64,000 nt of DNA, taken from contig CAWAKB010000004.1 in NCBI GenBank assembly GCA_963782555.1, forward strand, positions 496,001 to 560,000, given 5' to 3'. Below the pieces are notes generated by a model. The model was given only the letters and a program-made list of their open reading frames with translations. It did no database searches and had not been told where the DNA came from. A program made the translations under genes and the position numbers. Numbering within the stretch: position 1 is the first letter of the stretch; the number at the start of each line of letters is the position of its first letter. Of the stretch, positions 38,227-46,674 are shown one piece after another. Origin of the DNA: Hyphomicrobium_A sp963782555. GTDB lineage: Bacteria; Pseudomonadota; Alphaproteobacteria; Rhizobiales; Hyphomicrobiaceae.

Positions 38227-39822
38227 TCAGCGGGCCGACGCGCTGGTGCGCTCGGGCCGGAAGCCGGCAACGCGCGCGGCCTCCTCGCGGATGACCTTGG
38301 CGTTGTCGGCGGCCTCGGCATCGCCTGCGGGTGTGCCGTCGACCTTGACCTCGGGCCCCGACCACACCGGCCGACGGGGGCACCCGCCGCAGCCCTGCTT
38401 GTAGCTCATCATCGTGCGCCACTTCTTGCCGTCGATGAAGCCATGGCCGTAGGGGAACGGCCGCGGCGTATCGTCGGTGGCGAGGTCGTGGCGCGCGCCG
38501 ATCAGGTGGCCGATCTCGTGCGCCAGCGAGTACATGGTGGCGGCGCACTCGTGATCGACGACCGAGAACGCATCGGCAGCATCCGCACCGACGCGGATCG
38601 AAAGCCCACAGCCCATGGGATCATCGACGATGAGCACGGCGGCATCGGCGCCGTACTTGTCGCGCAGATCGTGCACCTCGTCCATGTAGCCGTCGCCCTT
38701 GTTGCGGAAACGGTAGACGTGGTCGAAGTGGCTGCCCTTCTCCACGTAGTCGGTCTCGTAGGCGTGCGCGAGCTTGACGTGCACATTGTCGATTCCGCTG
38801 TCGCGGAACGACTGGTTGGTCTCGGCGATGGCGACGTCGATCAGATCCTTCTCGATGTTGTCGTAGTGGCTCGCGGCCTTCTTCGTATAGGCGACGATGA
38901 GGTTGATGGTGGCGTCCTTGGTCGCAGCCGCGTGCTTCTCGCGCGGCTCCGGCGTTACAAGCTCGCCGTGATGCTCGCCGCCGGGCTTCATCATGGCGGC
39001 CTCGCCCTGATGCACCAGCGGATCGGTGTGCATGTTCATCTTCTTCATCATCGCGGGGCTTGCCGGAGCGTGATCGGGGGGCAGCTTGTCGGGCGCAAGC
39101 TCGAGCATGCCGTGCATATTCCCGGGGAAGGTCTTGATGACGTACATGTGTCCGGCGTGGGTGACGGTGCCGGCCACCCGGCCATCAGGCCACCACAACA
39201 GCGTGACCGGCTCGCCGCTGCCGTCGATGTTCCCGCGCCAGATGTAGCCGTCGGCGGTCTTGGTGATGCCGGTGCGTTGCGCCGTGACGGTCTCTTTTTG
39301 GTTGAGGGGAATGACGAGCGTTGGCGGCGCGCCTTGATCCGGCTCGTTCATGCCCTTGGTCAGCATGTACTCCATCACGGCGGGCTTCGGGAGGTGCATC
39401 ATGGTCATGCCCATGGCCGCCTTCGAATCCATGGACTTGTGCATCATCTCTTTTTGCTTGGCCGACATCTTGGTGTCGGCCGGCATCGGTTTGACGGTGT
39501 GGTTGGCGGGCTCATCGAGCCGCGTCACCTCGACCCCACGCTGCTGCGCGGCCTTGAGCAGCGCATCGAGGTGCGCTTTCGGCACCGACCACATCTCCGA
39601 ATGCGTCATGGCGAGGTCCCGGCTGTCCGTGGCGCCGGCGAGATCGCTGAGCTCCTTGTATTGGGGGCTGCCCTTCTCGGGCAGGTTCGAAAGAATGACA
39701 CCGGTGTCGTTGGGTCCGGTATCGGCCCACGCGGTCGGGTGACTGAGGATCGCTGCCGTTAGTCCGCATGCCAGGGCGAAGAGCGCGAGCCGTGTTGCCT
39801 TGCGTTGCGAGGTTGTGTGCAT
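38227..39822 (-). CDS. Exported metzincin metalloprotease with Met/His-rich N-terminal region
   Basis: 531 residues from 39822 (GGAG six bases upstream). A signal peptide (RLALFALACGLTAAILSHPTAWA) is followed by a region of about 280 residues unusually rich in Met and His (MSAKQKEMMHKSMDSKAAMGMTMMHL; MMKKMNMHTDPLVHQGEAAMMK). The catalytic domain carries the zinc motif HEIGHLIGARHD and the Met-turn MMSYKQGC, as in reprolysin- or M72-type peptidases. The two Cys of CGGC may bind metal or pair. It lies downstream of the small secreted protein gene, in the same direction. Confidence 0.87.
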   Translation of the reverse strand: MHTTSQRKATRLALFALACGLTAAILSHPTAWADTGPNDTGVILSNLPEKGSPQYKELSDLAGATDSRDLAMTHSEMWSVPKAHLDALLKAAQQRGVEVTRLDEPANHTVKPMPADTKMSAKQKEMMHKSMDSKAAMGMTMMHLPKPAVMEYMLTKGMNEPDQGAPPTLVIPLNQKETVTAQRTGITKTADGYIWRGNIDGSGEPVTLLWWPDGRVAGTVTHAGHMYVIKTFPGNMHGMLELAPDKLPPDHAPASPAMMKKMNMHTDPLVHQGEAAMMKPGGEHHGELVTPEPREKHAAATKDATINLIVAYTKKAASHYDNIEKDLIDVAIAETNQSFRDSGIDNVHVKLAHAYETDYVEKGSHFDHVYRFRNKGDGYMDEVHDLRDKYGADAAVLIVDDPMGCGLSIRVGADAADAFSVVDHECAATMYSLAHEIGHLIGARHDLATDDTPRPFPYGHGFIDGKKWRTMMSYKQGCGGCPRRPVWSGPEVKVDGTPAGDAEAADNAKVIREEAARVAGFRPERTSASAR

Positions 39823-39917
39823 GGGCGGCTCCATCGTCAGGTTGAGAGGGCGCCTCGAAATTCAGGGGCCCCCCGGGCGTAACGCTCGGAGGGCCTCTCG
39901 TAGGGGAAGGGGGAAGG

Positions 39918-40187
39918 TTAGCCCTTCGAGGACTTCGACTTCATGTCGGCCAGGATCTGATCCCAGACGCCATGCGGCGAAAAGTCGTCACCGGCGGTGC
40001 AGGAGTTGTAGGCGTCGAGCGACTTGCGCACGGCGTCGGCCAGCTCATAACCGCTCATCTTGTCGACGTAGACCGACATCTTGCCGAGGAAGTTCTTGTA
40101 GCCGGCATCGCAGTCGGATTTGGCAAGAGCCGGCGTCACGCCGAATGCGAGGGCAGCGGCGAGCGCGGCAGTGGCAATCGTCTTCAT
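39918..40187 (-). CDS. Small exported Cys-pair protein (89 aa), operator-controlled
   Basis: A signal peptide (MKTIATAALAAALAFGVTPALA) and a mature domain of about 67 residues with Cys26 and Cys63, able to form one disulfide, and a charged helical tail (GVWDQILADMKSKSSKG). The size, one-disulfide layout and C-terminal pattern faintly recall HdeA-type periplasmic chaperones, but the similarity is weak. AGGAGA sits before the start, and operator A lies 104 bp upstream. Confidence 0.75.
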   Translation of the reverse strand: MKTIATAALAAALAFGVTPALAKSDCDAGYKNFLGKMSVYVDKMSGYELADAVRKSLDAYNSCTAGDDFSPHGVWDQILADMKSKSSKG

Positions 40188-40290
40188 TTGAAGTCTCCTT
40201 CGTTCATGAGGTTTGGCGCATCTTCCGTCGCGTTACGGGGCGACGTCGTCTGCGTGCGAGGGGAAAACTATCGGTCTGCCGGCCCGAGTT

Positions 40291-40332
40291 GAAATATCGA
40301 TTGGGTCGGATTTCGATAGCCGCAAGCTATCG
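40291..40332 (-). promoter_or_regulatory. Operator A of the LysR-type regulon
   Basis: On the plus strand: GAAATA, 19 bp, then CGATAGC-CGCAA-GCTATCG (40314-40332), an exact dyad containing ATAG-N7-CTAT and the T-N11-A LysR box. Read leftwards, the proximal TATTTC could be a -10 element with the CTAT arm over the -35, as at activator-dependent promoters. Target: the 89-aa secreted protein gene, perhaps with the protease. Confidence 0.72.
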
Positions 40333-40468
40333 GACGAAAAAGGGCTGCCGGTCGCGAGTTTCTCCCGACCAAAGCCCCTGACGGCCGACGCAAACGACGC
40401 TCCGTACAGACGCCATCATCGCCACCACGGACTTTAGGAATCCCGGAAAAGTGATCCGCCAATTTGAT

Positions 40469-41689
40469 TTAATGGCGGTTCACAGGACTGGCCGCCGGTG
40501 CGAGCCGCAAGACGAGCACAGCGGCAACGAGCAGCGAAAGTCCGATGCCTGCCACGCACGCGCCCCAGCCGAAACGGTCGAACACCAGCCCAAGCACAGC
40601 GCTGCCGACGAGACCGCCCATGAAATAGCAGGCAAGATAGATCCCGCTCGCCGATCCGCGGTCGGTTGTAGCAGCACGACTGACAAAACCCGTCGCCGCC
40701 GCTTGCGCAAAGAAGGTGCCGACGCCGACCAACACCATTCCCAAAAGCACAGCCGGAAGGCTCGCAAGCACGAGAAGCGGCAGGCCGATGCCGGCGACGG
40801 CAAGCGAGACCCAGATGGTCGCTTGCGTGCCAAAGCGCTGCACGGCGTGGCCGGCAAGCGGGGTGGTGACGATCGACGGCAGGAACACGAGATAGACGAA
40901 GCCGATCCCCATCATGCCCACCAGCAGCGGCGGCTGGATCAGAACAAAGTTGACGTAGGTGAAGGTGCCGATGAAGGCGAAGAGGATGCAGAAGCCGATG
41001 CCGAAGTTGGCCCGCAGCTGCGGATTCCTGAGGTGCTCGCGCCAAGCCGCCATGGGTGGCGTCTCAGGCCCGCCCTCCGGCTTCATGCGCGGCACCTTGT
41101 CGACGGTGAAATAGACAAGCACCGCCCCCAGCAGATTGAGAACCGCGAAGACGTGGAAGTTCGCCACCAGGCCCGCTGCATTGACGACCTCGGCGGCAAT
41201 GAAGCGGCCGACGAGATTGCTCGCCACGTTCCCGGTGATGTAGGCGGCAAAGGCCCCGGCGGCCTCCGTCTCGGTGCACCGCTCGCCAAGGTAAGCGAGC
41301 GTGAGACTGAAGGCCGTCGCCATAAACACGCCCTGGATGATGCGCAGGGCGGCAAAGACACCGAGATTGGGCGCGACCGCGAGCAGGCAGGTGGGGATGG
41401 CCAAGAGACAGAGGCTCAAGAGAATGCCCCAGCGCCGCTCTATGCGGTGGCTCACGAACGCCATGGCGAGACCGGCAACCGCCATGCCGAGCGTGCTGGC
41501 GTTGACCGCAAGGCCCATCGCCGCCGGCGACACACCGTAATGCTCGGTGAGCGAAGGCAGGATCGCCTGCGTCGCAAAAAGATCGACGAGCGTGAAGAAG
41601 GCCGTCAGCGCGATGACGAGGGAGCGCCCGAAAGCGCCGGCGAGAGAGCGCTGCATCATCTTTGTGGCCGTGACGCCCGCATGATCCAT
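40469..41689 (-). CDS. MFS transporter, AraJ-like
   Basis: 406 residues with about 12 membrane helices (LVIALTAFFTLVDLFATQAILPSLTEHYG, AAMGLAVNASTLGMAVAGL, IERRWGILLSLCLLAIPTCLL...). Conserved charged loops after helix 2 and helix 8 are those of the drug/sugar efflux branch of the major facilitator superfamily. It starts 81 bp after the cupin gene in the same direction, so it may share operator B. Substrate unknown. Confidence 0.9.
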   Translation of the reverse strand: MDHAGVTATKMMQRSLAGAFGRSLVIALTAFFTLVDLFATQAILPSLTEHYGVSPAAMGLAVNASTLGMAVAGLAMAFVSHRIERRWGILLSLCLLAIPTCLLAVAPNLGVFAALRIIQGVFMATAFSLTLAYLGERCTETEAAGAFAAYITGNVASNLVGRFIAAEVVNAAGLVANFHVFAVLNLLGAVLVYFTVDKVPRMKPEGGPETPPMAAWREHLRNPQLRANFGIGFCILFAFIGTFTYVNFVLIQPPLLVGMMGIGFVYLVFLPSIVTTPLAGHAVQRFGTQATIWVSLAVAGIGLPLLVLASLPAVLLGMVLVGVGTFFAQAAATGFVSRAATTDRGSASGIYLACYFMGGLVGSAVLGLVFDRFGWGACVAGIGLSLLVAAVLVLRLAPAASPVNRH

Positions 41690-41720
41690 CGCTCCACTCC
41701 CTCCTCGTAGACGGGCAAGC

Positions 41721-41764
41721 GGGCGCCTGACGGCTCACACGCCGTCAGAGCGCCGCGCTTTTTT
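41721..41764 (+). terminator. Hairpin with T-run oriented to the plus strand
   Basis: Stem CTGACGGC / GCCGTCAG (41726-41747), extended by GGCGC / GCGCC, followed by seven T at 41758-41764. It has the form of an intrinsic terminator for rightward transcripts, though both flanking genes run leftward. Confidence 0.5.
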
Positions 41765-41770
41765 TGCGCC

Positions 41771-42265
41771 TCACATCCCGTGCTGGTCTGGATCCTTCGC
41801 GATATCCGCCGAGATCAGCGTCACCGGCTCCTTGGAGGTGTTCTTCCACCAGTGCGACAGACCGGCGGACTCGACGGAGAGATCGCCGGCGTTGTGCACG
41901 ATCGGCACCGCGCAATGGGTGGAGTACTCGGTGATCGTGCCGGAGATGGTGTAAATCAGCGCCGGCCGATCCGCGTGGCTGTGCATGCCAACCTCACCGC
42001 CGGGCTCGATGACGAGGCGGCGCATGCGGAACAGGCGGCCCGGCACGTTGACCTTCTCCTTGGAAAGGTCGATCGAGCCCAGAAGCTCCTCTTTGACGCC
42101 CTTGGCGGCGGAGGGTCCACCCTTCTGGCCGTCGGTCGTCTCCTTGCCCGGCGGGCATCCGCCGGCGCTCGCAGCGGTGGCGCCGATCACGAACAGGCTC
42201 GTGAGCGCGCCGGCAACAGTCAGCGCCAGCCAAAAGGCGCTGGAATGAGAGCGGGGTTTGAGCAT
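41771..42265 (-). CDS. Exported cupin-domain protein, operator-controlled
   Basis: 164 residues. An N-terminal signal/anchor (FWLALTVAGALTSLFVIGATAASAGG) precedes a single cupin barrel: EPGGEVGMHSHADRPALIYTISGTITEY carries the metal-binding His/Glu cluster, and AGLSHWWKNTSKEPVTLISADI the later His. Substrate or signal unknown; periplasmic small-molecule binding or dioxygenase-like chemistry is possible. Operator B lies 83 bp upstream, and the MFS gene follows. Confidence 0.86.
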   Translation of the reverse strand: MLKPRSHSSAFWLALTVAGALTSLFVIGATAASAGGCPPGKETTDGQKGGPSAAKGVKEELLGSIDLSKEKVNVPGRLFRMRRLVIEPGGEVGMHSHADRPALIYTISGTITEYSTHCAVPIVHNAGDLSVESAGLSHWWKNTSKEPVTLISADIAKDPDQHGM

Positions 42266-42347
42266 GGGACATATCTCCGTGTTGCAAGAGGGGGAGGCTC
42301 TGCGAGCCAGTACGGAGCGTACGATCGCTCACAGGCTGGTCCCTGCG

Positions 42348-42389
42348 GAAATACCCATTGGATCGGGTATCGATAGCCGCAAGCTATCG
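42348..42389 (-). promoter_or_regulatory. Operator B of the LysR-type regulon
   Basis: GAAATA, 19 bp, then CGATAGC-CGCAA-GCTATCG (42371-42389), identical in its dyad to operator A and with the same spacing. It is oriented towards the cupin gene, 83 bp away, with TATTTC as a possible -10 on the minus strand. Confidence 0.72.
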
Positions 42390-42442
42390 GGGAGCGCGAG
42401 CCTGGGAGTTGGCAAGGCCGATCGCGCCTGTGCGTGAAGGCT

Positions 42443-43825
42443 TCATAGCGGATATCCGTAAAGATCGATCGGCTCGGTGACGCCGGCCACGTGCGCGCCC
42501 GCGCGCAGCTGCGGTGCAAGCGCCGGCGTGTATCCTTGCGCACACGCGACCTTAAGGGTGGCGGCGGGCAGCAGCGCCCGCGTCCTCTCCACCTTGTTGT
42601 GCTTCTCGAGCTTGGCGGCGAGGTTCACCGCCTCGCCGATCACCGTGTACTCGAGCCGGGTGGCATCGCCCAAGGTGGCGAACACGACGGGGCCCGAAGC
42701 GACGGCAGCGTTGACCTGCAAAGGCGTCTTGAGGCCGAGCCCTGCGAGCGAGTGCTGCCAAGCGAGCGCCTCATCGAGGATCCGGTCGAGAGCGCGCAAG
42801 GCGTCGGCGGCGGCCGTCTCACACGGCGCCACCGCGCCGAACGTCACCATGACGCCGTCGCCCAGGAACTTGTCGACGACCCCGCTGTGGTCCTGCACGA
42901 TCGGCACGATGCGCGCATGAAACGAGGTGAGCATGCGCACGACCTCGCCGGGCGGCACCGTGGTCGAGAACGGCGTGAAGCCGCGGATGTCGATCATCAT
43001 GATCGCGGCATCGCGCTCGGCGGCGTGGCCGGCCTCGATCAGCTCCTCCGACATGGAGATCTGGTCGGCGACGCCGCGCGACAGGAAGCGCCTGATCTCG
43101 CGGCCTGCCGCCTCCTCGCGCACGGCCGTGAGCAGCGTCTGCTGCGCGCGCCGCGCGCCGACCGTCAGGACGGCGGTGACGAGCAGGATGGCGACGATCT
43201 TGTCGACCTCGGCTCCGATCAGGATGCGGTTTCCCGTGACGTAGGCGACGAAATTGTGGGTGACGGCGCCTTCGGCGGACTCGGCCACCGCGGCAATCGT
43301 GAGAGCGGCCCAGCCGATGGCGGCCGTCAGGCCGGCAGCGAGCACGTAGCGATGATCGAAGCGCAGCGCCCGCAACGCAATGAACACGAATAGATAGAGG
43401 ATCGAGGGAACCTTGAGCGAGAAGGCAGGGGGCTCGCCGTACTGCATGTGGAACGACCAGATGAGCCCCAAGAGCAGGGCCATGTCGGCGACGATCGAAG
43501 GGATGACGAACCAACCGGGCAGCGGCCCGCGTTGCGACAAGGCCAGCCGAACGAGGGCGAACAGCGTGTAGGCGGCGAGCGCCAGCGGCACCGGCGCCAG
43601 CATGGTCATGGGCGCATCGGCCGGGCGCGGCGCCAGCACGTAGAGAACGGCGAGCGCGGCCGCAAGCCCGAGCTGAACGTAGATGATGAGCCGCTCGGCC
43701 GCGCGATCCTGGGCGTGAAGGAGACCGACGACGCGAGCCGGCAGGTGCATGGTCAATTCGGGTGCGCGAAACGCGGCAACGATGCCGCCCGGCATGCTGG
43801 CGAGCCTCGTCGCGAGCGCCTGCAT
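42443..43825 (-). CDS. Membrane-bound class III adenylate/guanylate cyclase
   Basis: 460 residues from 43825. The N-terminal half has about six membrane helices (RLIIYVQLGLAAALAVLYVL, WFVIPSIVADMALLLGLIWSF, ...), then a cytosolic catalytic domain: AAIMMIDIRGFTPFSTTVPPGEVVRMLTSFHARIV (first metal Asp), GVVDKFLGDGVMVTFGAV (second metal Asp) and VIGEAVNLAAKLE (base/transition-state loop). It should make cAMP or cGMP in response to a membrane signal. Last gene of the operon starting at 48099, 19 bp after the patatin gene. Confidence 0.9.
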   Translation of the reverse strand: MQALATRLASMPGGIVAAFRAPELTMHLPARVVGLLHAQDRAAERLIIYVQLGLAAALAVLYVLAPRPADAPMTMLAPVPLALAAYTLFALVRLALSQRGPLPGWFVIPSIVADMALLLGLIWSFHMQYGEPPAFSLKVPSILYLFVFIALRALRFDHRYVLAAGLTAAIGWAALTIAAVAESAEGAVTHNFVAYVTGNRILIGAEVDKIVAILLVTAVLTVGARRAQQTLLTAVREEAAGREIRRFLSRGVADQISMSEELIEAGHAAERDAAIMMIDIRGFTPFSTTVPPGEVVRMLTSFHARIVPIVQDHSGVVDKFLGDGVMVTFGAVAPCETAAADALRALDRILDEALAWQHSLAGLGLKTPLQVNAAVASGPVVFATLGDATRLEYTVIGEAVNLAAKLEKHNKVERTRALLPAATLKVACAQGYTPALAPQLRAGAHVAGVTEPIDLYGYPL

Positions 43826-43844
43826 CACGCGCGCCTTTCCGCCT

Positions 43845-44918
43845 TTAGAGGAAGATCTCGGCGAGATCGACGCTAAAGTCATGTCCGACCCGGTCGAAAT
43901 TCTGGTCGAGCCAGTCCTCCGCCCGGCGCCGTCCGGAATCGCGCAGGCGGCAGAGGAAGTCCCAATCGGGGTTGAGCTTGGTGGCAACGCCGAGCTGAGC
44001 CATCTCGGCGTCGTCGCGGATCGAGTGGATGCGCATGCGGTGGTACTTCTTGCTGTCGAGCGCGCCTTCGTCGATGAGGCGCGTGACGAATTCCACGGCG
44101 CGCATCTCGCGCATCAGCGAGGAATTGAAGCTGATCTCGTTCATGCGATCGAAGATCTCGGGCGCGGTCTTGGGCAGCTTCTTGCGCTCGATCGGATTGA
44201 TATGGACGATGATCACGTCCTTGGAGGCACCGTTGTAGATCAGCGGGAAGATCGCCGGATTGCCCATGAACCCGCCGTCCCAATAGGCCTCGCCGTCGAT
44301 CTCGACCGCTTGGAACACGTACGGCAGGCAGGCCGACGCCATCACCACGTCGACTGAGAGCTCCTCGTTGTGGAACACCCGGATCTTGCCGGTGCGCACG
44401 TTGGTGGCACTCAAGAAGATGCGCGTCGCCTTGTTGCAGCGGCAGAGCTTGTCGAAGTCGACCACCCTGAGCAGCACGTCCTTCAGCGGATTGAAGTTGA
44501 AGGGATTGAGCTGGTAGGGCGAGAACAGGTGCGTCAGCGCCTGGAAGGCGTGATAGGTGGGCGAGAACTCCGACTGGAAGCCGTAGGCCTGCAGCCACTT
44601 CTCCCAGGGCAACGTGCGCACCGGGCTGTAGAGCTCGCCGGCGTGGCTGATCTCGGCCCAGAACTGGTTGAGCTTGTCGCGCGCGCCCGCGGGTCCACCG
44701 AGCGACACGCCGTAGGCCATGACGACGGCGTTCATGGCGCCGGCGCTGGTCGCGCTCAGCGCCTCGATGTCGAGGCGGCCGTCCTCCAACAGCTTGTCGA
44801 GCACGCCCCAGGCAAAGGCACCGTGCGCGCCCCCGCCCTGCAGCGCTATGTTGACCGGCTTGCGGTTTGCTTTGGGGCGCGCCACCGCCTTCGGCTGCCC
44901 TGGCTCTTGAATGGTCAT
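43845..44918 (-). CDS. Patatin-like phospholipase
   Basis: 357 residues from 44918, whose ATG overlaps the stop of the preceding dehydrogenase (ATGA). The oxyanion loop LQGGGAHGAFAWGVL, the nucleophile elbow SATSAGA (Ser), and DGGFMGN (catalytic Asp of the Ser-Asp dyad) are all present. It hydrolyses acyl esters, either phospholipids or polyhydroxybutyrate-associated lipids. In Hyphomicrobiales patatin genes are often paired with 3-hydroxybutyrate dehydrogenase as here. Confidence 0.92.
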   Translation of the reverse strand: MTIQEPGQPKAVARPKANRKPVNIALQGGGAHGAFAWGVLDKLLEDGRLDIEALSATSAGAMNAVVMAYGVSLGGPAGARDKLNQFWAEISHAGELYSPVRTLPWEKWLQAYGFQSEFSPTYHAFQALTHLFSPYQLNPFNFNPLKDVLLRVVDFDKLCRCNKATRIFLSATNVRTGKIRVFHNEELSVDVVMASACLPYVFQAVEIDGEAYWDGGFMGNPAIFPLIYNGASKDVIIVHINPIERKKLPKTAPEIFDRMNEISFNSSLMREMRAVEFVTRLIDEGALDSKKYHRMRIHSIRDDAEMAQLGVATKLNPDWDFLCRLRDSGRRRAEDWLDQNFDRVGHDFSVDLAEIFL

Positions 44919-45751
44919 TGTGCGGTCCACCCGCCTTCGATGGGCAGGGCTGCGCCGGTGATTGAGGCGCCGCCGCCCGTGCACAGGAACACCGCCAACG
45001 CGCCGATCTCCTCCGTCGTCACGAACTTGCGCGTCGGCTGAGCATGCAGGAGCACGTCGCGGATGACCTGCTCCTCGGTGAGATTACGCGCTTTCGCGGT
45101 CTCCGGTATCTGTTTTTGCACGAGCGGGGTCAGCACGTAGCCCGGGCAGATGGCGTTGACGGTGATGCCGTGCTCGGCCGTCTCCAGAGCCACCGTCTTG
45201 GTGAGGCCCAGAACGCCGTGTTTGGCGGCGACGTAGGCGGACTTATAGGGCGAGGCGACGAGGGCGTGCGCGGAGGCGACGTTGATGATGCGGCCCCACT
45301 TGCGCGCCTTCATCTCCGGCACCACGGCGCGGATGGCGTGGAAGGCGGCGGAGAGATTGATGGCGATGATGGCGTCCCACTTGGCGACGGGAAACGTCTC
45401 GACCGCCTCCACGTGCTGGATGCCGGCGTTGTTGACGAGCACGTCGACCTTGCCCAAACGCTTGCCGGCCTCGGCCACCATGCCGGCAATCTCGTCGGGC
45501 TTGGTCATGTCGGCCGGCGAGTAGGCGGCCTTGACGCCGAAGGTCTTCTCCAGATCGGCACGCGTCTGCTCGATCTCGGCGGCGTCGCCGAAGCCGTTCA
45601 GCATGACGTGCATGCCGGCGCCTGCGAAGGCCCGCGCGATGCCGAGGCCGATGCCGCTGGTCGAGCCGGTCACGATCGCCGACTTGCCGGCGAGGTCTCT
45701 GGTGGAAAGCACGGCGTTGGTGGGCTGGGTCATCGTGGTCATGAGCGTCAC
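44915..45751 (-). CDS. 3-hydroxybutyrate dehydrogenase
   Basis: 278 residues, SDR family. VTGSTSGIGLGIARAFA (NAD motif), VNNAGIQHVEAVETFPVAKWDAIIAINLSAAFHA, the INVASAHALVASPYKSAYVAAKHG catalytic Ser-Tyr-Lys, and NAICPGYVLTPLVQKQI match D-3-hydroxybutyrate dehydrogenases, which oxidise the PHB breakdown product to acetoacetate. It starts 21 bp after the TVP38 gene. Confidence 0.92.
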   Translation of the reverse strand: MTLMTTMTQPTNAVLSTRDLAGKSAIVTGSTSGIGLGIARAFAGAGMHVMLNGFGDAAEIEQTRADLEKTFGVKAAYSPADMTKPDEIAGMVAEAGKRLGKVDVLVNNAGIQHVEAVETFPVAKWDAIIAINLSAAFHAIRAVVPEMKARKWGRIINVASAHALVASPYKSAYVAAKHGVLGLTKTVALETAEHGITVNAICPGYVLTPLVQKQIPETAKARNLTEEQVIRDVLLHAQPTRKFVTTEEIGALAVFLCTGGGASITGAALPIEGGWTAQ

Positions 45752-45772
45752 CCTTGCTCGAGCCTCAACATC

Positions 45773-46531
45773 CTACTCCGATACTGCGCGGCGCGCCTTG
45801 ATCTTCTTGTAGACCACCGGCAGCAGCGACAGGAGCGCAAGACCGACAAGCGCGGTGATGACCTGCGGCGTCAGCGCGCCCTTCAGCGAGAACTCCTGCG
45901 CACTATCGAATATGCTGCCGAGCCCGGCGCCGATCGAGGCAAAAACGAAGGTACCGGGAATAATGCCGAGAAACGTCCCGATGACGAAGGTGCGCAGCGA
46001 GACGCCTAGAAATGCGGGCACCAAGTTTACGATGAAGAAAGGAAAGGCCGGGATCAGCCGCAGCACGAGCAGGTAGCTCAGCGCGTCCTCGTTGAAGCCC
46101 GCCTCCATCTTCGAAAGCCATGGGCCCGCCTTGGCGCGGAGTGCGTCGCCGAGGACGAAGCGCGCCGCAAGAAAGAGCAGCGTCGCGCCGGCGGTGGCAC
46201 CGACCACGACGGCAGCGGTGCCTTCCCAGATGCCGAACAGGAAGCCCCCCGCGAGCGTGAGCACGGCCGCGCCCGGGACCGACAGCGACACCGCCCCGGT
46301 GTAGATGAGCACGAACACCAAAATCGACAGCACCGGCATGGCGGCGACGAGCGATGTCAGCGCCTCCCGGTTCTGACGCAGCTCGTCGAAGGTCAGGTAC
46401 TTGTTGAGCCCGAGGCCGAAGAAGGCGGCAATGCCGGCGCCCAGCACAACGAGGGGGACGAGCCGCTTGTACGGAAAGCCCGTCGCGGGCTTCGGCTCGA
46501 CTTGGGATCTCTCACTCGCTGCAGCCGACAT
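45773..46531 (-). CDS. TVP38/TMEM64 family membrane protein
   Basis: 252 residues from 46531, preferred because GGAG lies six bases upstream; a longer frame begins at 46678, whose ATG overlaps the previous stop, but its extra 49 residues are low-complexity. The VTT (SNARE-associated) domain shows SVPGAAVLTLAGGFLFGIWEGTAAVVVGATAGATLLFLAARFV, LRLIPAFPFFIVNLVPAFLGVSLRTFVIGTFLGIIPGTFVFASIGAGLG. Such proteins are lipid scramblase-like. They are commonly linked to MerA-like oxidoreductases, as here. Confidence 0.9.
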   Translation of the reverse strand: MSAAASERSQVEPKPATGFPYKRLVPLVVLGAGIAAFFGLGLNKYLTFDELRQNREALTSLVAAMPVLSILVFVLIYTGAVSLSVPGAAVLTLAGGFLFGIWEGTAAVVVGATAGATLLFLAARFVLGDALRAKAGPWLSKMEAGFNEDALSYLLVLRLIPAFPFFIVNLVPAFLGVSLRTFVIGTFLGIIPGTFVFASIGAGLGSIFDSAQEFSLKGALTPQVITALVGLALLSLLPVVYKKIKARRAVSE

Positions 46532-46563
46532 GGCGGTCTCCGTTATGGCGCGGAACAAAGGTC

Positions 46564-46615
46564 GGGACCCGGATGGCGCTTGGGGACGGGGGGAGGAAAG
46601 CGCGGTCCGGGTCCC
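46564..46615. repeat. G-rich inverted repeat in the TVP38 leader
   Basis: GGGACCCGGA (46564-46573) and TCCGGGTCCC (46606-46615) are exact inverted copies separated by 32 bp, in a G-rich stretch (46557-46650) between the oxidoreductase stop and the preferred TVP38 start. It could form an mRNA stem that lowers distal expression. Confidence 0.5.
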
Positions 46616-46674
46616 GGAGGGCTGAGGGCCGAGGGGGGAACGGCCGTCAGCGGGGGTGGAAACAGTCAAAGCGC

